DNA of 64,000 nucleotides, from positions 124,001 through 188,000 of the forward strand of contig CANTFL010001180.1 of assembly GCA_947650285.1 (NCBI GenBank), in the 5' to 3' direction. How positions within the stretch are numbered: position 1 is the stretch's first letter; each line of letters starts with the position of its first letter. The notes beneath the pieces are model-generated. The model saw only the letters and a list, made by a program, of their open reading frames with translations, was not told where the DNA came from and made no database searches. Made by a program: the position numbers and the translations under genes. This document shows, one piece after another, positions 54,760 to 64,000 of the stretch. This DNA comes from Hyaloperonospora brassicae. Taxonomy: Eukaryota; Oomycota; Peronosporomycetes; Peronosporales; Peronosporaceae.

Positions 54760-57072
54760 TCACTTTGTCGTTCCAAGAAGCACTGCAATGCCAATGATGA
54801 GCCACCACTGTGGTACCGCGACGGAGTTGGCTGAGCTGCTCCGCGTCGCTGCACGTGCATGGCCGGATGATTCCGATGACGAGCCTGAACTGGCAGAAGA
54901 AGCCGAATCGTCTGTAGTTGTCCCTTCCTGCCGGATATGCCCACCCTTCTCGGCATCCGGCGCCGAGCTCATCGACCCCGAGCTGCCGATCGAGTCCAAA
55001 GAGCTTTTGCTCGCCGACTCGTCGGTCATGAACGATTCCGATCCGTCTTTCGAAAGACCGTCAGTTGAACCAGACTCTGCCATCTCTTGATCAGGGACCT
55101 CTGTGTCCAACAAAGTCTCCTTCTCCGTTTCCAGGGTATCCTCCTGCGTGACCAGATCGTCCTCCTCACCACCCGATGCGGAGCCCGTCGACTCTGAGGT
55201 GCTGTTGTAGTCTGCAGAGCTCTTGCTCGCCAACTCTTCGGTCGTGAACGATTCCGAGCCACCTTCCGACGGCGAAAGACCGTCGTCATCAACCGTTTCA
55301 TGCTCTGTCGTCTCTTGATCAGGGACTTCCGTGTCCAGCAAAGTCTCCTTCTCCGTTTCTAGGGTTCCCTCCTGTGTGACCAGACCGTTCTCCTCAGCAT
55401 CCGATGCAGAGCTCGTCAACTCCAAGCTACTGTTTTGGTCTGCAGAGCTCTTACTCGCCAACCCTTCGGTCGTCAGAGAGCTCGAGTCGTCTTTCGAAAG
55501 ACCGTCGTCGTCAACTGAGTCATGCTCTGCTGTCTCTTGATCAGGGACCTTTGTGTCCAACAAAGTCTCCTTCTCCGTTTCCAAAGTTTCCTCCTGCTTA
55601 ACATGACCGTCCTCCACAGCATCTGACGCAGAGCTCGTCGACTCTGAGGTGCCGTTCGGGTCTGCAGAGTTCTGTTTTGCTGAGTCTTCAGTCGCGAGAG
55701 TTGCAAAGCTGTAACTTGAGGGTATAAGCGCGTCGTGATCTAATGGACTCGGCTTGAAACTGCCTTCGGCACCAGGCGAAGAAGTCACTTTACCAGAAGG
55801 CTTTGCGATCACTGGTGCCTCTATCCCCGGCTTCAGGGTCCCTTCTTGCACGACCAGGTCACCCTTTTCAGCATCTGACGCAGAGCTCTGTATTGCCGGG
55901 TCGTCGGTCGCGAGAGTTGCAAAGCTGTAGCTCGAGGGTATAAGCGCGTCGTGATCGACTGGCTTGGACCCGCCAGTCTCTTCCGGGTCAAGCGAAAAGC
56001 CCTTTCCAACAGACGCCTCTGCGCCCACCTCTGGCTCCTTTGGTGGTGTAGCCGCCCCGATAGGAGGTCCCGAACGACCCTTCTTCGTCGCTAGCACAAC
56101 CGGATCACCGGTAACCGCCTTCGACTCTGCACTTACAGGTATCGTCGCTTTTGGTGGGGTAGCAGCCACGATAGGAGGCCCTGGAGCTGCCGGTGCCGGA
56201 GGTACAGGTACAGGTGCTGGAGATACTCCTGGTGCTGGAGGAACTCCCGGTGCTGGAGGTACTCCCGGTGCTGGAGGAACCGGCGTTGCACCGTTGGCAG
56301 CAACGCCTCCATCAGGAACGACTTCAATGTCAAAGCACGTCGAGTAGGCTGCCCCAAAGTACCCTTTCGCTTGGGCCTGATCCACGTACTGAGACTCGTC
56401 GTCGAGCCAGAACGTCCAGTACCAGACCATGTGGTAAACACCGGGCGCCGTGCCTGCAGGAATAGTGAGCGAGCCGATACAGGGCTTCCCATCGCCGGCG
56501 CGGCCGCCGGGATTGCCATTGTTGTCGAGCGACTCGCCGCAGTTGCCGTCGTCAAAGTTCGTCGTGTGGCCATTGAGCAAATGCTTTGGCGTCATCTCGA
56601 GCGTCGACGTCAGCGCTGTTCCTACTTTGCCGGTCCAGTACACGCCGTGCTGCGTGCCAATGGCTTTCTTGTCCTTGACAATGTGGCCGTTCGGCAAGTA
56701 CGAGAAGTACGCCGTCTGTCCCGGGGCCACTGCGAGTCGCGTCCGCCAGTCTGCGTACGCGTTGGCGCCCACGTTCTGACACACGGGGGCCCCGGCCAGC
56801 ACCTCGTTCTTCAGCACTTTGTACGTGTACGCCGTGCCAATGTCCGCGGCCCCGCGGCCGGGGTACCCGGCGCCGTAGCCGCGGCAGAAACCGTTGCCGC
56901 CTGCGCCGCCAAAGATGTACGACGCGCTTTGGTCGTATACGATGGACCGGTCCGTGTCCATGCAGTCGATCCACGAGTGGGCCGTTGCAATTCGCAAGAC
57001 GATCGACAGGTGCAGCAGCAATAGCAATAGCAACGGCCCGAGCGCTGTCGCAGGTGCGACCCCAGAGACCAT
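54760..57072 (-). CDS. Secreted AA17-type lytic polysaccharide monooxygenase with repeat stalk and C-terminal anchor
   Basis: This single exon encodes 770 residues. A hydrophobic signal peptide (LLLLLLLHLS) is followed by ATA and then His32 (HSWIDCMDTDR), so cleavage exposes an N-terminal His, the hallmark of LPMO copper sites. The catalytic part runs to about residue 255 (GGAGGNGFCRGYGAGYPGRG, PNGHIVKDKKAIGTQHGVYW, GVYHMVWYWTFWLDD). It resembles oomycete AA17 enzymes, which oxidise pectin. Next comes a Pro-rich PAPGVP linker, then a long acidic Ser/Thr stalk with repeats of about 73-75 residues containing LETEKETLLDTEVPDQE. The C-terminus (VPQWWLIIGIAVLLGTTK) is a GPI-type or membrane-anchor signal. 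Confidence 0.85.
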   Translation of the reverse strand: MVSGVAPATALGPLLLLLLLHLSIVLRIATAHSWIDCMDTDRSIVYDQSASYIFGGAGGNGFCRGYGAGYPGRGAADIGTAYTYKVLKNEVLAGAPVCQNVGANAYADWRTRLAVAPGQTAYFSYLPNGHIVKDKKAIGTQHGVYWTGKVGTALTSTLEMTPKHLLNGHTTNFDDGNCGESLDNNGNPGGRAGDGKPCIGSLTIPAGTAPGVYHMVWYWTFWLDDESQYVDQAQAKGYFGAAYSTCFDIEVVPDGGVAANGATPVPPAPGVPPAPGVPPAPGVSPAPVPVPPAPAAPGPPIVAATPPKATIPVSAESKAVTGDPVVLATKKGRSGPPIGAATPPKEPEVGAEASVGKGFSLDPEETGGSKPVDHDALIPSSYSFATLATDDPAIQSSASDAEKGDLVVQEGTLKPGIEAPVIAKPSGKVTSSPGAEGSFKPSPLDHDALIPSSYSFATLATEDSAKQNSADPNGTSESTSSASDAVEDGHVKQEETLETEKETLLDTKVPDQETAEHDSVDDDGLSKDDSSSLTTEGLASKSSADQNSSLELTSSASDAEENGLVTQEGTLETEKETLLDTEVPDQETTEHETVDDDGLSPSEGGSESFTTEELASKSSADYNSTSESTGSASGGEEDDLVTQEDTLETEKETLLDTEVPDQEMAESGSTDGLSKDGSESFMTDESASKSSLDSIGSSGSMSSAPDAEKGGHIRQEGTTTDDSASSASSGSSSESSGHARAATRSSSANSVAVPQWWLIIGIAVLLGTTK

Positions 57073-57117
57073 AGCTGGCGCTTTGACTCGCAGCGCTGGG
57101 ACTAAGTTACCAAACTA

Positions 57118-57262
57118 TCTGTTGATCGGTTGACCTGTTGATCGGTTAACCTGTTGATCGGTTGACCTGTTGATCGATTGATCGGTTGACCTGTTGATCG
57201 GTTGATCGGTTGACCTGTTGATCGGTTGACCTGTTGATCGGTTGACCTATTGATTGACCTGT
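57118..57262. repeat. 16-bp tandem repeats upstream of the LPMO gene
   Basis: Units of TGTTGATCGGTTGACC and shortened variants recur about nine times, starting 46 bp upstream of the LPMO start codon. The array therefore occupies the likely promoter or 5' UTR. Unit loss and a TTAACC variant show normal satellite drift. Confidence 0.92.
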
Positions 57263-59073
57263 TGTTGGCTCGAGGCGATGAAATGGAGAGTGGTGGCAGG
57301 CAGAGAGACACACATCTTATTGCTGCTCCTGGACAGGAGAGCTATGAAAATTTGCACGGCCTATCGGGATCGAGGGCTCCGGAGAAGCTGATCGGCGCGT
57401 TTTCTGTGCAGTTGACTCCATGGCGTAACGACTACGCACTTGCCCACTTGATGGTGGGGTTGACCAGCTGGCGATAGCGAATCGTCCTCGATAGCAGATG
57501 GAGGTGCGCACCAATGCGGCCATTCAGACATTCGGATATGCCTTGGGACGCCGAAAGATTGCAATGGATCGCAACGAGTATAGCAAAGAAGCTCGAGTGT
57601 TGCTGCATGGGTGGTGAGTGTGTCGGCGTACCTGTCGGTCTTTTGACTCGTTTGAGCGCACGTGACCAGGTACCCGACGCTTCAGCAGTCGACGCGAAGG
57701 GGGGCTGTCAACGCCGGAGCGTCATCTGCTGCTCGAGGACACGAAGAGTGACGACGACCACCCGTCGTGTCGACAGGTTGGGACATCGCTTTGCACATGG
57801 TGTGAACGCGATGCGTGGATTCTCTTGAGAGGAGGAAGAAGAAGTGGGTGCTCGAGAACGGGTCTACTGGACTCGATGCTGCGAACGTGGTGGTGGTATT
57901 GCCACTGCGATAGCCGAACAGACGGAAGGAGCTGCGGAAGCAGTCACTGGTCCACGAGAGCTACCAAAGCACTGACCATCGGGTTCCCATCCGCTATTGT
58001 TGCCGCGGAGTTGTGGTGGACCAAGCACTGCCACGAGGCTGGACGATAGCTGCGCCGAAAGACGCGTAGCCATTGCGCATCTCGTTTCTACGTGCTCCGA
58101 CGCGGCGTTCAGTGCCTCACTATCGTGCAGCTCTGCGGGGCCGCGACCTCCGAACAAACGACCGACAGCTTGCAAAGTGTATCGTCCCTTTGTCTGCATA
58201 GACAGTGACATGCCGTGGAGTAGCCCTCTCGCCACATTGTACCGCTGCTCCCATCCGATCCACTATCCTCCCAACATGTCGCTTGGGCTCAAGTGTGGTG
58301 GGATACACGCTGCGGGTTGTACGATGTCTACCACGTGCGACACGTGCGCACACGTTGCGACAGGCAGAGTCCGAATGTGACCTTTCCAGCGGTCTGGTTT
58401 TGATTCCTGAACTGATCCGCTGGCCGTTTTCGGCGTGTCGGCGCTGACGAGATCACACCGCTACTTCTAGTGGAGCCCTCTTTTTCGATGATCTTCGCGC
58501 GACGTTCGTCCCATTGACTTACTGCAAATCAAGCGTTGTGCAAGTGAGCAAATGAGCCTCTTTGGGGTTTCTGCAGCAGGGATACAGACAGCACGCTAAT
58601 GATACCAAAGTCTCGTATCGGTCCTGATGGTGGCGGCTTCAACCATTATGTGTCAAATTACGTCTAGAGGTATCGGTCGATACCGTTTGTTTTGGTCGCC
58701 CGTTGTTGATATGCTCATCGCGAAACTACTCCGTGGCAATTTGACCTGATGTTGTAGCTCGTAGACAAAGCTTGTCATCGCTGTTACATTGCAATGACAA
58801 ATTGACTCACGCGACGAGTAACTTGCGTCCAATGCTTTTGCTTGGCGTACTCGTGTAGACTCTACAGTATGCTGCAATGCTAATCATTGGATTCGTTCAG
58901 ATCTTACAAAAGACAAGGAAAACTCTGTGAGTCCACCACTTCCTTTTGGCTCTACAAAAAGAGGCAGTCTTCGACTCTGTGCACTTCTCGGAGACGAAAG
59001 AGCTGAGGCAGCTCTGCTTCCTTTTTCGGCACCGAAGTTTGGCTTGTCAACAAAGCTATCGCAGAAGTCAGTA

Positions 59074-59182
59074 TTGGCAACAGTTACATCCTCCTGCATC
59101 TGCCGCGATGAATCAGGGAGGACGTAACTGTTGCCAAGTGGAGTCACCAGTTACATCCTCCAGTGATTCATGGCGGCAGATG
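59074..59182. repeat. Three-armed fold-back repeat
   Basis: Arm 59074-59094 is complementary to 59117-59137 at 20 of 21 positions. The segment 59096-59129 is also inverted at about 59149-59182 (about 30 of 34). One sequence, containing GTTACATCCTCC and CATCTGCCGC, therefore occurs in alternating orientation. Confidence 0.8.
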
Positions 59183-59626
59183 TTGGCAAAATGCCACCAC
59201 CAAAAGAAGACCGAGTGCCAAGAAGGAAGCATTGTTACCATCTCTGTGTGGAACATGTCAGTACAGAGATACTCGAATACATTCCTGACATCAGGTACGA
59301 TTCTCTCGCCTTGCGCTGTGTGACAGGTTGAGCCCAGTACATATCCAACCATCAGACTGGGTCGGTAAAAGGATACAGTATGGTCAGGACAGAGTGTATC
59401 GCTCATAGCTCTCCTTCTACTGGCTGATGCGGTCAATGTATTGACCGCATTCTACTTATCAAGAACACACACGTAGAGAGTTGCAAGCGAAGAAATGATA
59501 CACGTCCTTGTGTGGACCATGATGGACTTTTAGTGACACAAGACGAGTAACAGTCAGCGAATAGCCACAGCTCCCAGCAGTTGCCACATGGGAGATTGTT
59601 CTAGCACGACTTGTGTCGGACCGACG

Positions 59627-59780
59627 TTAGTGGCGGGAGGATACTACGACTGATGTCGAAGCGACAGACTCGACACAGCCATTCCGAGCTCCTTGTAGAG
59701 GACATAGGTCGTGTTTCGATCGACCGATCGCATCGTTGCGCATCCTTTCGGCTTTACCTTTCTGCATGGTACACCCAAGC
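59627..59780 (+). repeat. Dispersed repeat, copy 2
   Basis: This is the inverted partner of 53903-54056, about 5.7 kb away, with about 95 percent identity by eye over 154 bp. It starts TTAGTGGCGGG and ends ACACCCAAGC. Confidence 0.85.
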
Positions 59781-60922
59781 CTCCTACAAGTGAACTACAT
59801 TTCGGCTTCTTCCAAATGACATGTCATTACGACATTGCTTCAGAGTGGCGTCATTTTCGCGTGTTAGACCCACTCAGTCCATTTCAACTGTCCAGTACAA
59901 GCTAAATCAGCTCCATCGTTGCTAAACGGCACATGTCTTCGACCAGACCTCTATGATCTCCAACCAGCATACACAACTTCCATCGTGGAAAGAGGTCATT
60001 GTTTTCTCGACTTGACCACATCTGAAAGTCATAGACTCCGATTCTGCATCGGGTCACGCCAGCTATTCTCTAGCTCTCATGGTGTCAATGACGCAGTAAA
60101 CACTACAACACTACAGCACTTTACGAATGTCAAACTACGACATGTGTGATACCGTGTCATATCGTAGCATCGCTAATGGATGTCACGCCTCGTGCAGCTA
60201 GCCCAGTACAGCGATCCTGATGCGTAAGGGCTGCATACGCGTTTATCATTGCCCGTCGTAAACAAATGAGTGTTTGCTATGCTATGATGTAAAACAGAAG
60301 CTTCAGGGCCGACTCCTGAAGCTACGGAATCGGGTACGACTCTGATGCTAAGAACGCAGTAGCAGTGCTAAGGGCGTGTCTGGAAACAGCCACAGCATCA
60401 GCAGAAGCACTAGTGCCCTAACAGCAAAGCAAGTGTCCACAGAAACGAGTCGGACACAGTCGAAGTAGACTGACTCGGCAAAAAGCGAGACGGTCGATAT
60501 AGCTTCAGAGTCTTCGGATGCGGTACTTGTCTGGATCGGTGATCTCATGAATGGGTCGAATCAGAATAATGTATCGGACTCACCCCGATGCAGGGATTCG
60601 TCGCACCCGGAGAAATGCAACTGGACTTGATCGTCTCTCTTTTGCGACCCGACCTGACACGAACGATACACAAGTGAGCTCAGGGCACTAATGCACCACA
60701 TCATCATGAAGAAGTGCACGCGAAGGAGAACGACAAACGCAAAGCACGAGACCAAGCGGCACTGCAGTAAATGTGTAAACGTTGTTTTCCAGACGTGCGA
60801 CCACCTGCATGAACACATTGTGATCCATTGTCCTGTCATCCCACTCGCATTGCCTCTCTCCGATGCATTCGACAAAGCGAGTACCTGTCTCAATGACAGA
60901 CGGGTCATCACAGAATGCCTTC

Positions 60923-62203
60923 TCAACCCATGTGGATCGGTACGCGCTTGCCCATCTTGCCCATGACGACGAGGTGGTCCAAGTGCCCAGCGAGCGCTTC
61001 TCTGAACGTCGACAGTACTGTGTACTTGATGTTGTACTTCTTGCACACGTCCATAATGATCGGCGCAATGGCCGGGTAGTGATACTGCGAAACACCTGGG
61101 AACAAATGGTGTGTCACCTGGTAGTTGAGTGCACCAGTGAGGAACGCCGTGACGGGCGACCCGTGCGCGTAGTCCACGGACGACTTCACCTGCGAAATCG
61201 CCCACTCATCGTCGATGGCCGTAACGCCGTCGTTCTCGTCCCCCGGATACTCACACGCCGTCGACACGTGGCTCACTTGGAAATTCAACGCCAGGTACCA
61301 GCCGGTCACGAACTCGGCCACGAAAAAGACGCCCCAAAAGCGAGCAGGGTCAACCTGCAGCACCACCAGCGGGACGTACAGGCGGTACAACGCCCAAAAC
61401 GCTTTCGACAGGACCAGCTCTGCCCAGTCGCCAACCGAGTGTGGGTTCACGCGCAGTGGACCGTTTTTGAGCGAGATGAACGTCTCGAAAATGTCCTGCA
61501 CGCGGAACTTGAGACCGAGCACGCCGTAGAGTGGTGGCAGGTACAGATGCTGGAACTTGTAGATCGGCAGCACGACTTGGCGGTGGACAATTCGACGCAC
61601 GTCGCTCTGAAAGTCCACTGGAAGGTCAGGGTCGGCTCCAGGGACGTTCGTGTAAATGTGGTGGCCAACCACGTGCTGGTTGAGCCACGACACCATGTTG
61701 GCGCCAACGACCCAGTCCATCGCAAGACGTCCAATCAGGGTCCAGCCCGTGGGACTGCTCGTGATAGCAGCGTGCGATGCGTCGTGCATCACGTGCAACA
61801 GCGGCAGTGCCTGGCACACGCCAAAGACAGCCGCCCAAGCGTAGTGGGCATGGCTGTTGTCGGATAGCTGCTGGTTCATGCCCACAAGGGCAATCGCGCC
61901 CACGACTGCTACACATACCATGCGCCAGAGCCCCGAGTACGGGTTCCGCGGGTCGAGCTCGTTGTCGTGAAAGTACTGCTTCACGCGGTCACAGCACTCC
62001 TTGTAGAAGCCCGTGTCGGGCTTGTACGTCGGGAACTCGGCGCCGCCCACGAGCTTTCCGATCGCGTACTTGGCCAAGATCTTGTCCGCCCGGTCGGAAA
62101 ACGGATGGTACGAGTCGAACGTGTTCGTGCACTCGCGTCCAGAGTGGAGCAGCACGAGCTCGCGGCCACCAGGGTGGCGGTCGGCCCATTCTAGTGATGT
62201 AGA

Positions 62204-62236
<33 letters not shown>

Positions 62237-62642
62237 GCACAGAACGACATCGTATCAGGTCAGCACAGGACACATGGACCAGTGCGGAAGAAGGAGAAAT
62301 GGGTCGGTAGGTCGTCGGGTAGCGCGTACCTGTGACGTCGTAGACCACACCGCGGATAATGACCCACGCGCTCGCAGCTGTGTTGTGTTTGGCTACGTCC
62401 TGCCACGTGTACGTCGCCGCGTCGTCTTGACTGGTGGTACTGGTGGCACATGCAGCTTCTTTGCGGTGGTACAGTCCCTCTACGAGTCGTAACAAGGCGA
62501 GACACCCATTGGTATGGGAAGAAGTGAGTCGCGTGGTCGGTACGACACGAGTGGAAGGGGTACGTACGTACGCACTACGCACTACGCACTACACACACAT
62601 ACCATTGGTGAACAGCGCCTTGTCGGTCTCAATGGGAGCCAT
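60923..62642 (-). CDS. Cytochrome-b5 front-end fatty acid desaturase (delta-5/delta-6 type)
   Basis: Three exons, 62642-62603, 62458-62330 and 62190-60923, give 478 residues. The second splice joins VVYDVT to EWADRHPGG, restoring the haem-binding HPGG of an N-terminal cytochrome b5 domain (starting AATYTWQDVAKHN). Three histidine boxes follow: HDASHAA, HVVGHH and QVTHH, the last with the Gln typical of front-end desaturases. Membrane segments lie between (WRMVCVAVVGAIALVGM; FWGVFFVAEFVTGWYLALNF). The family works in the ER on C18-C20 polyunsaturated chains; oomycetes make arachidonic and eicosapentaenoic acids this way. Overall sequence suggests delta-5, but regiospecificity is not proved. 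The first acceptor is less certain. Confidence 0.92.
62204..62237. repeat. GACA microsatellite in desaturase intron
   Basis: About eight copies of GACA lie in the intron between the cytochrome b5 halves, close to the splice acceptor at 62191. Confidence 0.95.
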
Positions 62643-63296
62643 TGCAGCTGTGGAGACGGGAGAGTGGATCGAGGACGAGGCGGTCGGCGCACGGGGTGTG
62701 GGTCTGTGGGCCGACGGATTGGTCGGTATCTTCCAACCAGTCGCTCGTTCGCTCGTTCGCTCTGGTTCCGAGGACGCAAATCAAAGAGTGAGGACAGCGA
62801 GCAGCGCCGCGCGAGACAAACGGTTTTGACAGGTGCAGGTGACGCGCGGAGTGTATTCCGTTACATGGGATATGTCGTGTCGAGAGGAGATGCAAAGCTG
62901 CTGCTGCTGGTCGTGGAGCTGTACCGCGACGCGATGTGAAAGCGAGCAGGTTGTGCGAGGTATTCAGTGTGACAGTTTCGATACAGCCGAACAGCGAGCG
63001 GACAACGAGCTGAAAATGCATAAATATGCGAAACAACAAGTGCCGCGAAAATGTGTGGCTGGCTGTCCACGCTGCTCTGATGCCGCCACGTGCGGACGAT
63101 TTGATATCTTTTCTAGTCCACGCGCCGGTCACGGCGGCAAGACGGTGTGCTTCTTCCGTGTTCGTGCCGTCTCGATCGATTGCCGTTAGTTGCATCATAT
63201 GCTCTAAAGCTGCAAAGAGAGCGAATCAGATACTGCTTCGGTGCCCGTGATACCGGATACCTTGCGCGTCAGTGAGCCAACACACACATGGCTACA
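62643..63296. other. Promoter side of the desaturase and 3' flank of GWT1
   Basis: The interval is 654 bp with no supported coding sequence. Both flanking genes are on the minus strand. Confidence 0.45.
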
Positions 63297-64000
63297 TTAC
63301 AGCTTGATGCGGACATGCGCGTGCTGGAGCACCGAAGCGAGCACGCAGACCACCAGCATATAGACCAGCAGCACTGCAGCAGCACCAATGGGCTCTGTAT
63401 CGATCGTGTGCATGCTCAGGTTCACCGCTCCCGTCATCAAGTTGGCCTGCTCGGACACAATTCATTGTTAGCAGTTTGCTATGCGGTGCTGCACCAACTG
63501 CACCAGAAGCAAACAGCTCACCACCACAAAGACGAAGAGCTGGTTATGGTTAATGCCCTGGAACAGCAGTGGAACTCGTGGTAGCATACTGTGTGATCAG
63601 AAAAAAAGCGCGCGTGAGATCGCTTTGCTGTGATGCAGAGAGAGAGAGAGAGAAAGAGAGTGAACAACGATCACGTACCAGACAGTTTGGATGACGCAGT
63701 AGATCGCCAGCAAGAACGCCGACTCGGCGAGGACCCACAACAGATACGACATGTTCAGCTACAGAAACCAGAAGCAGAAACGGTGGTCAGGTGCGTGCGG
63801 TACATGTGTCCACGTTGCACTGTCAATCTACGTAGTGCATGGCAAAAGCTGCTCACCATTCGACGCGATGGACGAGCGACAAGTCGAACGGACAAGTACG
63901 TCGACAGCCACAATATCACAGTGACAGCAACGAGCGTGAGCACGAGCCACCTCATGTTGCGCTGAGCTTTTGACCCGTTCGCATCGATGCAGGCAAAAAT
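63297..64000 (-). CDS. PIGW: GWT1/PIG-W GPI-anchor inositol acyltransferase, 3' exons only
   Basis: Four exon pieces are in phase: 64000-63857 (open at the window edge), 63758-63679, 63588-63522 and 63446-63297. They encode the last hydrophobic segments of a multi-pass ER protein: RWLVLTLVAVTVILWLSTYL, NMSYLLWVLAESAFLLAIYC, LLFQGINHNQLFVFVV and ANLMTGAVNLSMHT, ending VLQHAHVRIKL. The order SRRM-x-N-x-SY-x-LWVLA followed by NQLFxF...ANLxTGxVNLS is that of GWT1/PIG-W, which acylates inositol of GlcN-PI in GPI synthesis. The catalytic N-terminal part lies outside the window. One intron contains a (CT)n tract. Confidence 0.82.

Larger units (their letters stand above)
57263..60922. other. Gene-poor, repeat-rich interval
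   Basis: About 3.7 kb without a supported gene between the LPMO and the desaturase. It contains a three-armed fold-back (59074-59182), a dispersed repeat copy (59627-59780) and perfect hairpins at 59427-59450 (10-bp arms) and 60299-60323 (9-bp arms). It may be transposon debris. Confidence 0.5.

Noticed and set aside
60561..61205. Minus-strand 214-codon ORF overlapping the 3' end of the desaturase
   Set aside because: It is a frame-shifted shadow of the desaturase exon followed by non-coding sequence.
1..64000. CRISPR array, tRNA or rRNA genes
   Set aside because: The 57118-57262 and 25811-26044 arrays have no unique spacers and lie in a eukaryotic genome. I saw no cloverleaf with box A and box B spacing and no rRNA sequence.

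Overview
The window is nuclear DNA of an oomycete, most likely a plant-pathogenic member of the Peronosporales (Phytophthora or a downy mildew). The evidence is a secreted RxLR-EER-type effector, a secreted AA17-type copper oxygenase, a C20-type front-end desaturase, an oomycete Ty3/gypsy retroelement, and compact housekeeping genes with short GT-AG introns of about 50-200 bp. All intron calls come from matching splice sites to reading phase by hand.

Layout. 1-5807: a minus-strand Ty3/gypsy retrotransposon, cut by the left window edge, with its 5' LTR at 5417-5807. 6392-8185: RxLR-like effector. 8186-14550: gene-poor, with possible relics. 14551-31053: a gene-dense block holding a PTEN-like phosphatase (-), glyoxalase II (-), TRAPPC11 (+), a small conserved protein (+), PNO1 (-), TMEM43/LUMA (-), a CCCH-FG nucleoporin of the NUP42 type (+) and an unrecognised membrane protein (-). 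31936-33162: a dethiobiotin-synthetase-like P-loop protein (+). 34781-35341: Mpv17/PMP22 (-). 37331-47704: a giant VPS13-like lipid-transfer protein (-). 48386-49846: a PDZ plus fibronectin-III protein (-). 49856-54759: gene-poor, with fold-back and dispersed repeats. 54760-57072: secreted, probably GPI-anchored AA17-type LPMO (-). 57263-60922: repeat-rich and gene-poor. 60923-62642: delta-5/6-type desaturase (-). 63297-64000: the 3' exons of a GWT1/PIG-W gene (-) that leaves the window.

Together the genes are ordinary membrane-traffic, lipid and ribosome-assembly functions, with two pathogenicity-related secreted proteins placed in or beside gene-poor, repeat-bearing stretches.

The most unusual signal is the retroelement. 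Its LTR and all its coding sequence are packed with short perfect inverted repeats: at least 35 hairpins with arms of 9-12 bp in 5.8 kb, where well under one is expected by chance. They continue through gag, protease, RT, RNase H and integrase, and I do not see this density in neighbouring host genes. The element also carries a textbook -1 ribosomal frameshift signal at the gag-pol junction.
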